Shown piece after piece: positions 24,701 through 34,400 of a stretch of DNA of 64,000 nt. Below the pieces are notes generated by a model. The model had not been told where the DNA came from. It saw nothing but the letters and a program-made list of their open reading frames with translations, and ran no database searches. Origin of the DNA: Nereocystis luetkeana (lineage: Eukaryota; Sar; Phaeophyceae; Laminariales; Laminariaceae); contig JARUPZ010000004.1 in NCBI GenBank assembly GCA_031213475.1, forward strand, positions 744,001 through 808,000, written 5' to 3'. The translations under genes were made by a program, and so were the position numbers. Positions within the stretch are counted from its first letter, which is position 1. Each line of letters starts with the position of its first letter.

Positions 24701-25398
24701 TACCCGGTTTCATAATTTTAGGTGCCATCAATCGTATGTATCATACCCGTATGTACGGAAATGTAAGGGCCGTCTCACTAGTCATAACAATATCAAAACC
24801 GTCCTTATATATCCGGACACAGTGGCGGTATGGTTCCAACTTCGCCCACGATCTATCTGGAGCAGCTGTATCCCTAAATGTATCGTGTGGATGATCACGC
24901 ACAACCGACTCACCGTAGCGCCAAGACGTCCGTCTCCAAATACGCGAGCGCCAGCACCCCGAAGCTAGCGTGGCCGCACATGTTGCTCACGTTGGTCCTG
25001 AAGCGCCAGCCCAGGAAAGCGAATGGCCGCCTGTCCTTCACCATGGCCTCTCGAAAACTTCGAACGGCCCCGACCAGGTAGTCCGAGATAAACCACTCTC
25101 CCCCAAGGGGTAGCCGAGCGGCCGTTACCTGGTGCGTCTTCTGGCTCTGACCCATCGCCATCGCGCTGAAAGACACCTCCTGAGAGAGTATCCTCGGCGA
25201 AGCTTCTGGCGGCTTAGCCAGGGAGAACAGGTGGCCTGCTGATGCTGGTCGACCTGCAGCTGCCTCCGCTCGCAAGCCGCCGCAGCAAGACGCTGGCAAA
25301 CGGCTGCGGCTCGCTAGCCGCGTCCCCGGGCGCAACACACCGCGGTAGCTGTTTCGACAAGCAGCTCTGCTGCACCCTAGGTTCCTGAGGCTCAACAT
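12757..25398 (-). CDS. Popeye-like (POPDC/CNBD) membrane protein, 7 exons, complete
   Basis: Exons on the minus strand are 25,398-24,914; 22,043-21,869; 20,956-20,792; 19,666-19,238; 18,737-18,529; 16,374-16,200; 13,182-12,757. All borders are GT..AG and phases agree (2, 0, 0, 0, 2, 0). The total is 2,064 nt, 687 residues. The start is the first ATG in frame. Residues 1-40 are Arg/Ser-rich and look like an organelle presequence. Three membrane segments follow: around NMCGHASFGVLALAYL, GYAASGIGLSILFQFYR and WNGIFLLINATMIGLLL. Next comes a cyclic-nucleotide-binding fold (LTPVDFVRLLDLA, VFLIVEGTAEV, LGPKQFVGSMAFNRF, then VVVYAWDMHLLRAF). About 110 residues rich in Asp/Glu/Ser interrupt that fold between strands. 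The usual phosphate-cassette FGE..R residues are absent (VGS instead), so ordinary cAMP binding is doubtful. The C-terminus has a YRDVHHIASAEHEQ / HHWSEEDFEAGF motif and then poly-Ala and poly-Gln. Popeye-type proteins act as membrane-bound cyclic-nucleotide-fold regulators. The exact role here is unknown. Confidence 0.85.
13770..13874. mobile_element. TA-flanked MITE (family A), copy 1
   Basis: Terminal inverted repeats TTACGGGGGACCATAGTTAA ... CCCCCGTAA surround an AT-rich core of about 105 bp in all. It is flanked by TA on both sides (13,768-69 and 13,875-76), the target duplication of the Tc1/mariner/IS630 group. There is no coding capacity. It lies in intron 6 of the Popeye-like gene. 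Confidence 0.8.
14014..14205 (+). repeat. About 125-bp imperfect tandem duplication
   Basis: GCAAGAGCAGCATGAGGAAA with CCAAGCGCGTG (from 14,017) recurs as GCAAGAGCATGAGGAAAGCA with AGCGCGTG (from 14,138). Both units continue into GAGTAA and an AAACA(A/T)ATTGT block. It lies in intron 6 of the Popeye-like gene. Confidence 0.55.
14239..14585. mobile_element. Long form of the TTAA hairpin element (family B), copy 2
   Basis: The outer arms are those of the short family: ACCCCTTTAGCACCGC (left, decayed) and TTTGCCCCCAAAACGGGACT followed by GCGGTCTTAAGAGGG (right). They are about 270 bp apart instead of about 20. Just inside is a second inverted repeat, TTCTACGATAGA (14,285-14,296) and TCTATCGTAGAA (14,509-14,520). 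The interior is AT-rich and open for long stretches but has no known domain. This may be the less-deleted relative of the short hairpins. Confidence 0.6.
14814..14914. mobile_element. TA-flanked MITE (family A), copy 2, with a TACCAGGTA insertion
   Basis: The left end is TTACGGGGGGCATAGTAAAT and the right end is decayed (CCCTCCGAAA). TA lies on both sides. Inside the right arm, GGTCCTATTTACTATGG of the sister copies reads GGTCCTACCAGGTATTTACT (14,881-14,900), a seven-base insertion. It lies in intron 6 of the Popeye-like gene. Confidence 0.8.
16430..16870 (-). mobile_element. Non-LTR retroelement fragment, 3' end with poly(C) tail
   Basis: On the minus strand this encodes the 3' portion shared with the element at 61.3-62.8 kb: GDLDLPARTR, CGKAVESRNNMVGECEMYKE, then WWPQAAKQEGDK. 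It ends with a stop inside TGAGTACG, followed by a run of about 22 C (16,408-16,429 on the plus strand). It is 5'-truncated and broken by a stop. It lies in intron 5 of the Popeye-like gene in the sense orientation. Its C tail ends about 33 bases upstream of the exon 6 acceptor. Confidence 0.8.
16885..17235 (-). mobile_element. Element D, near full-length copy with C tail
   Basis: Reverse-complement match to 52,855-53,207 over about 350 bp, including AGTGTTTATGGT, GAGGCAGTTACA, GAAGCTGCCAT, CAGCTCACCCTTCATGCC, GGCATTGTAGGGATGCG and GAGATCGAGTACATCTCTCC, ending GAGTACACC plus a nine-base C run. It directly abuts the retroelement fragment at 16,870. No conserved protein was identified. It lies in intron 5, sense to the Popeye-like gene. 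Confidence 0.65.
17458..17670. repeat. About 66-bp tandem repeat, 3 units
   Basis: Units contain AGCAGTGGCTTTGAAATTCC, GACAAT, then AGCCCCGTTCGAATTTCCGA. They are diverged by point changes. The minus-strand open frame across them is a by-product. The array lies in intron 5 of the Popeye-like gene. Confidence 0.6.
18110..18390 (-). pseudogene. Two decayed partial copies of Popeye exon 5
   Basis: Minus-strand sequence at 18,110-18,170 reads like the end of exon 5 (EDLDGGVTPVTNKTIMH versus EALDGGVVTPIEKKKLH), but the donor is changed from GTGAGC to ATGAGA. A second copy at 18,337-18,390 reads AEVLDGDVVSPIDKNK and has no donor. The three versions are about 208 bp apart. A family A MITE (18,187-18,290) lies between the first two. 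They are probably duplicated exon ends that are no longer spliced. Confidence 0.6.
18187..18290. mobile_element. TA-flanked MITE (family A), copy 3
   Basis: Ends are TTGCGGGGGGCCATAGTTAA and ACTATGCCCCCCGTAT, with TA on both sides. It sits between two decayed exon copies in intron 5 of the Popeye-like gene and has no coding capacity. Confidence 0.8.
18765..18855 (+). repeat. GGGTTGGATTGGGTTGGG-type degenerate tract
   Basis: Imperfect 5-6-base units of GGGTTGG, GGATTGG and GGGTCGG. The complementary type occurs at 8,540-8,740. It resembles telomere-like simple sequence but has no regular period. It lies in intron 4, about 30 bases upstream of exon 5. Confidence 0.5.
19690..19870. repeat. CAACCATCGTT minisatellite
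   Basis: Imperfect units of about 18-27 bases, such as CACACAACCATCGTTAACAC and ATTTATGCAACCATTGTTGA. It lies in intron 3 of the Popeye-like gene, starting about 25 bases upstream of the exon 4 acceptor. Confidence 0.6.
20415..20680 (+). repeat. GATC-rich interspersed repeat G
   Basis: AGATAGATCATATAGATCAC, CATCACCTGCCGTTATGAGA, GTACAGATCCAACCCAGGAA and a run of ATCATACAGATC words match the copies at 51,050 and 53,380. It lies in intron 3. Confidence 0.6.
20985..21540. repeat. AAGTTGGCGGGGAGTTGTGCA minisatellite in two blocks
   Basis: Units of about 27-35 bases of the type AAGTTGGCGGGGAGTTG occur at 20,985-21,090 and 21,345-21,540. The segment between them contains an exon-like open frame. 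The array may have been split by insertion or duplication of that segment. It lies in intron 2 of the Popeye-like gene. Confidence 0.6.
21170..21278 (-). other. Exon-like segment in Popeye intron 2 (probably skipped)
   Basis: A good acceptor (TTTTTTGCCTTTAG) opens a frame reading MEALDLGDEAIRSGGIKALP then VAKWEQVLKLQSG. The second half resembles the LTPVDFVRLLDLADRRF helix of the next exon. However, exon 2 ends in phase 0 and exon 3 starts in phase 0, while this segment needs a partial codon at its start. Including it breaks the frame unless another donor is used. It may be an alternative exon or a decayed duplicate. Confidence 0.35.
22195..22470 (+). repeat. AG-rich low-complexity tract
   Basis: A purine-rich stretch of GAGAGA, AGAGCAGACAGAGCAGACAG and ACACAACACAGCAGCAGC words in intron 1 of the Popeye-like gene. 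Open frames on both strands across it are compositional. Confidence 0.6.
23273..23423 (+). repeat. 75-bp tandem duplication
   Basis: CTGCACCACACCCATGAATT followed by ATTATCTAGGAT occurs at about 23,274 and 23,349, each followed by a diverged AAATCGGGG(A/G)(A/T)TT(T/G) block. It lies in intron 1 of the Popeye-like gene. Confidence 0.75.
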
Positions 25399-26878
25399 GG
25401 CTACTTGATTGCGATGGTGTCGGTCACAGTCAACGCCCACCTCGCCAACGCACTGCTGCCTGCCGTCGTCGGCTTGCCACGCTCGCTGCCTGTTCCCTGT
25501 CCTTTACACAGCACCCTGACGACGAGCAGAAGAAGCAGCGGCAGCAGGAGTAGTAGTGTGTCAGAGCTGCGAAGGGTTCGTCAGTGCCTGACTGTCCCGG
25601 CTGGTGTGGGTAGAGGTTGCTCACGCTGGCCTTGCCCCCTATGCTCCCGATGTACGATAGGTGAGAGTCCCATGTGGACCCTTTCGAGTAGCAGTGGGAG
25701 AGGTGTTGTGAGTTGGCTGCAGCCTTCGCGTCGTGGTCGTGAACCTGGGATGATGCGGTTTGATTTGTGAGTTGTGGTTCCATGTTTTTAAGTTCCAGTA
25801 AACCTGGTACCTGTGCCTGGTACCAGAGAAACTGGAGGATGGGAGATGGGAGATGGGAAGAAAGATGAAAAAAGGATCGTGCCAAAATTCCAAAAAAAAA
25901 TCTCGGAAAAAAACGAAAAAAAATCACAATTTTTGAAATCGCTGATGATCAGATGATCACGCAAAATGAGGATCCAAAGAATATCCAAGAGAGATACGTA
26001 TCTCGAAGAGGAAAATCGTGAAAAGGGTGGCCCACTGCGAACTCCCGCCATGTGTACAACATGCAGCAAGCGTCAGTACGTAGCTGCCACTATTAATAGC
26101 GTGGTAGTGTGTCGACTTGACCTCGTGAAATACATTTTTTCCTGATTCATGATCCAGAATGCTTCGGAACTACCGGTATATATGAAATGATACCCGTACG
26201 TACGTGGTACTCGTACATCAAAAAAACATTATTATTTTATTACGAGTACGAGTATACTGCTGCTGTGCTGGTAGGACCAGAAATGAGAGTTCAACCGAAC
26301 CGGTTGAAATGAGGTGTGCTTCGTATGGAAAGAGCAGTGTTACTGCTGTGTTGCCGTTGCCGTGTACTGCTGCTGCGGCTGCAGTTGTGCGTTGTACGTG
26401 CGGCGACCTGTTTGTTGTACGTGCGAGCGGGCATTCACACTATAATACCAACCATCGTCATAATTCATCGCGTGTTACCGTTATAGTTGCGATGGTGATG
26501 TTATACTGTACTGCTGCTGTATATTATTGTGATTGATTTTGTGTTGTCGTTGTTGGTTGTTCAACGTGTCAACGTTGCATGCTTGCTTGTCACTCATTGC
26601 CTACTTCGTACCTGGTACGAATTTAAACTGAAAATACACATGCAGGCAATACCAACCAGCTTAAACTTGCACTCGTACCCTGTGAAAGTTCCAGCTGCTG
26701 CAGCAGTACTTCTACTGCTACTATTGAACACGAGAGAGAGTACAATAATATCGACGACAGCAAGCAAGTGCAGGTGCCACGACGAGTATGTATATAGTAG
26801 TGTGGTCTGGTATGTGAACACCATGTTGAATGCATCGTCGTCTTCCGAGGTCGAGTTTATTACAACGACAACATCATC

Positions 26879-26919
<41 letters not shown>

Positions 26920-27894
26920 CGAGGAGGAGGAGGCGGGGGGGGGGGGGGGGGTTCTCTGGGCTCCATCTAGGCATGCATGTGCGCAGCATTGCAGCAGAAG
27001 CAGAAGAAGGCCACAACAACTAACTACTGTTACCGGCTGTTAACAGAACTCTGATAACAGCTACCAGGTACAAGGTATTATTTAAAGTAAGACTTATGCA
27101 CGTCAGGAAAATAGTCCATCGGTACTACTGTTAAGATAAAGCGGGCGGGACACTTTGTATCCCTGAGCAGGTTTGCCTGTTAAGTCGGTACTCGTTGGTA
27201 TTCAGCGTGCGTGTGTTGTTTGCGTGGAGATAGAAAGAAGAAGAGCAGCTTTATTCCTTTCGTGGACGGGGAGAGAGACTGAGATCATTGACTCTCGGGA
27301 AAACCCTTCCCCCTAAGATACGCCTTCCAATAATTAATTACTACAAATACGATCCCAGTGCCTGAACCCAGGTAATTACCAGGCTTTCAACCTCATTCAA
27401 GGCAGGACCATAACACTAGCCCACTCTGATGAGCCTTATACGCATAATTATTATGGGAAATTCATGGAAATCCCGATTCCACGAACTAGAACATGATGAG
27501 TCGAATAAGCGGCTCCTCGAAACCCACACTCCCACACCTCTGCACGGCAAGACAACAAAGCCGGCAAAGTACGATGTTAAAAAAAATGAAAGGACGGCAG
27601 GAAGAAATCGTCAACGACAAGGTAGTATCATAACAACAATACTCCTTACTATACAAGCGTTCAGCCATCAACCCCTGTCTGCGTTCCGGTACATACTATA
27701 CTACGCAGTACGTACACAGAAGAAGCCTCGCCTTCGTAAGGCTCGCCTCAGCGCGGTATTAAGGCATACACGTATAATCGGAGACAAACAAACACGTTTT
27801 CAGGGTCGTACACATATGTTCTGGGGAAAAAATACTAGGAATTAGACTGGAGAATATTTGCTGCAGAACCGAGTGTTATATTTGCCTTGATGGC

Positions 27895-28600
27895 GAGCAT
27901 CGTGTCCAACAATTGCTTGAGAAGGTGGAAGAGAGCTACAGAAAGAAGAGCGAGACGGCAGGGACTCGCTCCTACGTACTAAGTGGACACTACCGACAGA
28001 TAGAAGAGTAGACCAGCAAAACCGCACGACTTTCTGCGCGTTGAAACATGCGCATAGCAGTTATCAACCAACCATGTTGATCCAGCGGGTTTTTCGTAGA
28101 TGCTTGTTATTATGCGGAAGTGCTCTGGGAAGGAGGACTGGGCCCCCCGCCTTACAGTCGGAGGTGGCAGGGTCTGGGGTACGGGAAGTAACTGTGGGGG
28201 GAAGGGTTGGAGGAGGTAGAAAAGCTACAGAGAGAGCGAGACGGCAGGGCCTCTCTCCTAGGTACTACCGTTAGCAGTGTAGACCAGCAACACCGCACGA
28301 CCTTCTGCGCGTTGAAACATGCGCGTAGCAGTTGTAAACCAACCATTTTTTAGGACGGCGGGTTTTTGGTATTAATAGATGCTTCTTCGGGAGTACTTGG
28401 GAAGGAGGACTGGGCCCTTGCGGTTGGAGTTGGTAAGGTCAGGGGTACGGGATCTAACAGTAGCAGTATAGTGGTATGTGGAGGGAGGGGTTGGAGGAGG
28501 TAGAAGAGCTACAGAGAGAGGGAGACCGCAGCGACTCGCTCTAGATACTACCGATAGCAGTGTACACCAGCAACACCAGCAACACCGCGCGGCCTTCTGT
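27895..28600 (+). repeat. About 285-bp tandem array, about 2.5 units
   Basis: Units share AGAGCTACAGA(A/G)AGAGCGAGAC, GTAGACCAGCAACACCGCAC, TTCTGCGCGTTGAAACATGC and GGGAAGGAGGACTGGGCC. Unit 3 has TTTTTGGTATTAATAGATGC where unit 2 has TTTTTCGTAGATGC, which gives a direct view of a six-base insertion at TA. Confidence 0.75.
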
Positions 28601-28860
28601 CACGGTATTCATGATCCCGTTTCCCTCTATTGTCGAGGAGGCGGGTTTCTGATGAAACGCGCCACGCAAATAATTTATATAAACCCCCCCTCCTGTTCTC
28701 AGAACTCTCTGAGAGCCAGGAAAGTGGGAATCAGATAAGACATCAATCTCTGTGAGTAGGTACACACGTCTAGGTCGACCTGCATTACAGTAGTCGGGCC
28801 TGCCCCATAATAATGCCCCTTTTATTATCCGGTACGTAGTCAGATATATACCCATTTACA
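28597..28860 (+). repeat. 264-bp direct repeat, copy 1 (copy 2 at 29,437-29,700)
   Basis: About 90% identical by eye to 29,437-29,700, from TTCATGATCCCGTTTCCCTC through AGTCGGGCCTGCCCCATA to CAGATATATACCCATTTACA. The intervening 0.6 kb is not duplicated. No protein is recognised. The copies could be solo terminal repeats, but no TG..CA ends or flanking duplication are clear. Confidence 0.7.
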
Positions 28861-28894
28861 CCTACTACCAGACAATGGCGACGACGGCAGAACA

Positions 28895-28940
28895 CGGGTC
28901 GTTGGTCGTGAGTTCGAATCTCACGTCCACCATGAAATCG
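28895..28940 (+). other. tRNA-like T arm / B box
   Basis: GTGAGTTCGAATCTCAC forms a perfect five-base T stem with a canonical B box, followed by GTCCACC and A. No matching 5' acceptor strand or A box lies about 70 bases upstream. This fits a SINE or tRNA fragment, not a working tRNA gene. Confidence 0.35.
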
Positions 28941-30206
28941 CTTTTTAAGAGCAAAGTGAGTTTCCTCATGTCAAGAATCTGAAAAACACTTCTGGATCCC
29001 CAGAAATTGGAACCGCGTGTGGTGGCGCGTCGACCCGTTAAATCCGGTCCGTTCCAGGGGGGGAGAGTGTTATGAGGCTTAGATTGGGTAGGCGATTGGT
29101 TAACCTTTTACCTTTAGCCCAACGGACTAAGACCTTCACAAATTCGAGCCGTTCTGTTTTTTTTTCACTGTTTGTTTTTTTCGCGATTTTTTTTCTTGCC
29201 ACGTCGCACACCGCGTATCTTTAGATTCCTCGCGTCTCTCTAGGGACAAACTTGCTTCACACGGTAGGATGCAGATTTTTGTTGATTTAATCGGCTTTCA
29301 CCTTGCGAGTTATAGAGGTGTGGGAGTGGGTTGTGAAGCGCCGTATCTTCGATCCATTTCTCAGAATTTTCTGGATGGATTTTGTCCCCTCCTGATTTCG
29401 ATGCATCTGCATATACAGCCCTTCAAGGTGGGCTTGTGTCATGGTGTTCATGATCCCGTTTCCCTCTATTGTCGAGGAGTGGTTTTCTGATGAAACGCGC
29501 CACGCAAAAAAATATATATAAAACCCCCCTCCTGTTCTCAGAACTCTCTGAGAGCCAGGAAAGTAGGAATCATCAAGATAAGACATCAATCTCTGTGAGT
29601 AAGTACACACGTCTAGGCCGACCTGCATTACAGTAGTCGGGCCTGCCCCATACTGCCCCTTTTGTTATCCGGTACGTAGTCAGATATATACCCATTTACA
29701 CCCAATACTACCTGACTTCTTCGCGTCCAAACATGCGCGTAGCAGTTATAAACCAACCATTTTGATGGACAGAGGGGAGTGGTTGTTTTTTGGTGGATGG
29801 GATGGACGGATGTTGGTTGTGGTAGTCTTCATGTGCGTCACATCGGGTTTGGGTTTGTCGTATGATACTGCCGCGCTTTTGTTCTGGAGAGTTCTTAACT
29901 TTCTGTTCCTTACTCTATTTTAGAACAAAACTACACATTGTCGGATTGCAAGCATAATAATTATTCTACACTTTTAGTAGACTGGCACTCCCAAAAGGAG
30001 GCAGAAAGAGAGCCAAGTATTTGAAAAGCATTTTTGGCCCACAGGAAGGGAGATATATTCGTTTGCAACAAGGCACCTCTTCGCAAAATTTAGAATATCA
30101 ACCCTGCCCCCTGCTTGTTGGAAGATTTCTGGTCTAATGGCGCCATTTTTGGACACGATCAACGCCATTAAGGCTCGCAACACAGCCAACTCTTTGGAGT
30201 CGAGCG

Positions 30207-30313
30207 TTAACCCTTTTAGAACTCCAGTCTCGTTTTGGGGACAATTGGGGACAAATGACTTGGAATTTGAGAGCCTTGTCCCCAAAACGGGACTGGAGTT
30301 CTAAAGGGGTTAA
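30207..30313. mobile_element. TTAA hairpin MITE (family B), copy 3
   Basis: The best-preserved ends: TTAACCCTTTTAGAACTCCA on the left and TCTAAAGGGGTTAA on the right, so TTAA flanks both sides. A long perfect hairpin lies between them (GTCTCGTTTTGGGGACAA mirrored). Confidence 0.8.
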
Positions 30314-30530
30314 GGCGCTTCTCAAGGCGAGCTTAAAGACTTCGTAAAGCCTAGCTAATTGGACGGTAGTATGAGGTACCATATTAATGACCCCCCCACC
30401 TACCAGCTACTAGCACCCGTATTTGGCGTTGTACAGCAGCTGTGCACCATGTGTGTTGGCGACTGGTGAGTGTGTGCCCGGCAGGCGCAACAGAACAATT
30501 AAGTCGCGAAAAAAGCGGCCAAACTGCATA

Positions 30531-30619
30531 TTACGGGGGACCATAGTTAATAGGACCAAATACTGTCTGTAAAAATGGTTAACTATAGGTTTTTATGTAT
30601 ACCATAGGGTCCCCCGTAA
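30531..30619. mobile_element. TA-flanked MITE (family A), copy 4
   Basis: TTACGGGGGACCATAGTTAA ... CATAGGGTCCCCCGTAA with TA on both sides. At 89 bp it is shorter than its sisters because part of the right arm is deleted. Confidence 0.8.
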
Positions 30620-31347
30620 TAGTATTCATACAGTTATTTTATTAACAGACGTACAAACAACTTATCAATAGCATATCAACATACCTGGTACCTGGTATAT
30701 ATTAACTGCCTGTGGATGACGGCTTCATCGATTATTTCTATGAGTACACTTAAATCACCATTACTCGTACTGTAGTGCGAGGTGCAAGCGGGCTCGGGAA
30801 CGAACTTGGAGTCAAGTTCTTCACCCTCACAGGCATGTTGTCTGAGTTATTCTTCCACCCTACTCAATAGAGTATTGGCAATTGGTTTTTGGAGCCTGTC
30901 CTGCGTCCCGTGTCCTGTGACCACCGACTACATCGCGGCGTAGAGTCAATGCGAGAAAAACAGCAACATACAGAATACGAGCACCAGGTATGAGTATTGA
31001 ATACCAGGTACACAATATCTATGGCAGGCTCTCCCGGTGAAAATCAGACAACATCAAATCGCGTGTTAATATATTAGTAATGCCGTGCTGTTGTGTTGTT
31101 GGTGGATATCTCGCCCCTCGAAATATCAACGTGAAGAATGACGCCCAACTTTGGCTCGCGAGCATCATCAGCGCTTCCATAGTAATAAAGACAGCATCCC
31201 CCCACCCATCGCTGCCTTGCGCTTCTTCTTGCCTGGACAGAAAACGACCCACAAGGATACCGACAAACTTGCTTGGTCCGGTCCTACAGCCCCTGGGCGA
31301 CGAAAAAAAACGCCACCCTATCTTGGCGCCGCAAAATCACGAGAGAC

Positions 31348-31380
<33 letters not shown>

Positions 31381-31445
31381 CATGCACCGCGCCGCCACCA
31401 GCCGTGAACAGCTGCGCCACCGCCGACCCCACACAACTATTTTTA

Positions 31446-34400
31446 CTACGCTTTAGCCCCTGTCAGCACGATAGGAGCGAAACACGCCCGGAGCCAGACC
31501 CAGGCTAACCAAACGCCCGCGAGAGCGATCCCCCTGGACCACAGCACAGCCAGCTGCGATCCCCGTCTGTATATCCCCGAGGCAATCTCGCCAAAATCGA
31601 TCCAGCTCTCGAGGGTTTTCCCGTCGGCTTCCTTGAGGTACGAGCTGACCTTAGTAACGACCGCCTCGTTGATCGGAACTCCCGCCGCCCCGGCGAGCGA
31701 CTTGAGAGCTTCCGGCTGACCAGCGGAGGGAGCAAGGAGGGGAAGATAGGCTTGGTACGCGGACGGGGGGAGAAGGGCTACGTATAGGGGATGACATGGA
31801 TATTCCCGACAAGCACGGCGGTCTATTCATAGGAGTATAAGCCATCGTGCCGCCTTACGCCGTGTTACACAACGGTCTGTTCGTAGAATCATGCCGCATA
31901 ACGTAGTACCGGTACATCTTCAAAGTACTCGTATTCAGCTACAGTTAGTACTACAGTATAATAGTACGTACGTACAGCACGCAACACCACTTAATGAAAA
32001 CATATTTTGGACAAGTGTTTAATTCTCATTGTGCGAGGTAATTCTGTGAGGCAGGGTGGGTCCTACACAAATTTCAGCATATAAAATGTTCTCAAGTTTC
32101 TTACGAAAGCCGAGCCAAAAGTTCTTGAGAAATACCGAGTACCAATTGAGTGGTGTCGCTATCAAAAATGTTCTTGAAAACTACAATGCCTTGAGCGCTG
32201 TCGCGTATCGCACCGTCGCACCGTCAACATAAGTGCGATATGATATATCAGGTGCATATATACTGTTCCCCCGCTTCCTTTCTGCACATCTGCTTACGTA
32301 CGTACTTCGTACCTGGGCATATATACTGCTGTTCCCCCGCTTCCTTTCTGCACATATGCTTACGTACGTACTTCGTACCTGGGCATATATACTGTTCCCC
32401 CGCTTCCTTTCTTCACATCTGCTTACGTACGTACTTCGTACTTGGTACACGTTTTGGATTTCCTCTGAATGCAGCTGTCGGCAGTGATAGTCACACACTT
32501 AATGCACCGCGAAACCTCTTCGTACAGCAGCTCCCTATGCTGTACCTACCGGCACCGTCTCACTTGCAACATTAATCGCTGCGGTTATTTCGTGCTGTAT
32601 CCATACTTGGCCGTGTTGCTGGCTTGATTGTACCGGCCCATTCTCGCTATGGTTGCTCATAGCGGCTATCCGACGACACCCCCAAGTTCCTACGCGTACC
32701 CATACACAACAGCAGTGTTGTAAATCGCGTTTTGCGATCACGATTTAATCGGGAGTTCTGGTGATCGTGATCGCAAAAAAATGACTCGATGACGATAAAA
32801 TATGTGTTAATCGCGATTTACGATCACGATTATTCAACAAAACTTCCGATACATCTCGACAGAACAGACACCCGTCAAGAATGCTGGCTGCAACCTGCTA
32901 GCCCACACGGTCCGCCGTCTGCAGCAGGATTCACGGTCTACAAGCATCATCGTCGGTGGGAGATGGGCAAGTAGAGGGAAAGGATGCTGTCAGGTTCCTG
33001 GTACGATGAAACGACGTAACCTGTTCCTACAAGTAGTGGTGACTGTCTCAGTTCGTGCATGCACCACGTGAGTCATCGATTGTGTCGTCTCCTTCGCGCA
33101 CTTGTGTGCAAATTGTGTCAGGTGCTAGGGTTGCTGTGAAGAGTGAAACGGTGCCCGTGATAGTAAGCGGTGCAATAATGTGGAGTAGCAACAACCAACC
33201 CAAGCGGCCAACATGACTTGGATCATGGACTCATGGATGGATGCACCTTGCCCCTTGCATAGATTCAACACGAGTCTGGTAGTGGGATCGTGACTGCACG
33301 TGGATCACAGACACCCAAATCATCTCCGGTTTCGTTTCTTACCAACAGCAGTAGCGTGCACCTGTATCCAGAACATCCATTTGACGCAAGCACTGCTTAC
33401 TGGTTCAACTTTGAACTGCGCCGCCGCTCCGGGTGCTTAGCACTCCCGCGACTGCTGCTCTATTTAAGTTGGGTTCCTCTTGAAATGCACAGCTTTGTGC
33501 CCCAATATTGCGATTAATCGCGATATGCGATATACTGTATCTGGTACGTTTCTTTGGTGGTCAAGATCACGGTATATGCTAGAAAATGTGAACGGGTCAC
33601 GCAGAAGTGCTGGGTGCCAGGTTGAGGAGCTGCTTTTTGACCCCTTCAGAACCGCAGTCCCGTTATGGGGACAAACTACTTGAAATTTGTGTGGTTTGTC
33701 CCCAAAACGGGACTGCGGTTCTAAAAGGGTTAACCACCTATCGGAGTTGATATTAGCGATTATTCCAAGGTTGCGCTCTGTAGTGCATACAGAACCATAC
33801 CCGCGGTAGTCACCCGGGTATTACCCTACAAAGAACTTCTCTAAATTCTGTACGGCATTAATGCCAGTACCCGGAATTTCTGTGAGTTCTGTGTGTGCGT
33901 GTGTTCCTTCATATTAAGCCGTTCTTTCTGCCCGTCGACATCCAGCACAACACCAGTGTCCGTGCCAATTCTGTAATCCTATTAGTTTCAATAATAGAGA
34001 GGTAAAAGCTCTCTGGTCACAAAACTAAGACACAGAGACACTACTTGTTACCAGGGTATGCAGTAAGCACAGCAGTAGGCAGCAATGCAATGCCAAGCCA
34101 TCGTACTGGATACGACAGGCACGACATAGACATTCTACAAAAGAAACTAAAACTGCTGTGCTACTGATGTGTACATTCAAACCCGTACCCGGAACTACTG
34201 CAAGTTCTGCACGCCGGTCCCACAATACCCGGAATACGGGTACAACTTTTTTAAAACCTGTCCGGTACTTTTGTGAGATCTGTACGCCCGCGCCACAATA
34301 CCCGGAACTTCTGTGAGTCCGGCAACATTTTCATACACGTGCCCGGCGCTTCCGTATGTTCTGTATGACCTGCATACCCGTATCCGGAACTTCCGTGACT

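Larger units (their letters stand above)
25399..31445. other. Intergenic region, head of the Popeye-like gene to tail of the TPR gene
   Basis: No supported exon. It holds (CAA)n at 26,877-26,929 next to a G run (26,935-26,951), a three-unit tandem array (27,895-28,600), a 264-bp direct repeat pair (28,597-28,860 and 29,437-29,700), a tRNA-like T arm (28,895-28,940), a TTAA hairpin (30,207-30,313), a family A MITE (30,531-30,619) and (CAA)n at 31,349-31,380. The promoter of the Popeye-like gene should lie just above 25,398. I could not identify a convincing TATA box. Confidence 0.6.

Noticed and set aside
26594-27019. Frames with poly-Thr or poly-Val
   Set aside because: Translations of the (CAA)n tract at 26,877-26,929. 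No flanking coding signal.
28875-28945. Functional tRNA gene
   Set aside because: The T arm is perfect, but no acceptor stem, D arm or A box can be placed at the right distance.
28597-29700. LTR retrotransposon with 264-bp LTRs
   Set aside because: The two copies are direct repeats, but they lack TG..CA ends, a target duplication, a primer-binding site and internal coding sequence.
32240-32575. 111-codon frame with a 25-residue repeat
   Set aside because: Translation of the 72-75-bp tandem array in TPR intron 4. The reverse strand is equally open.
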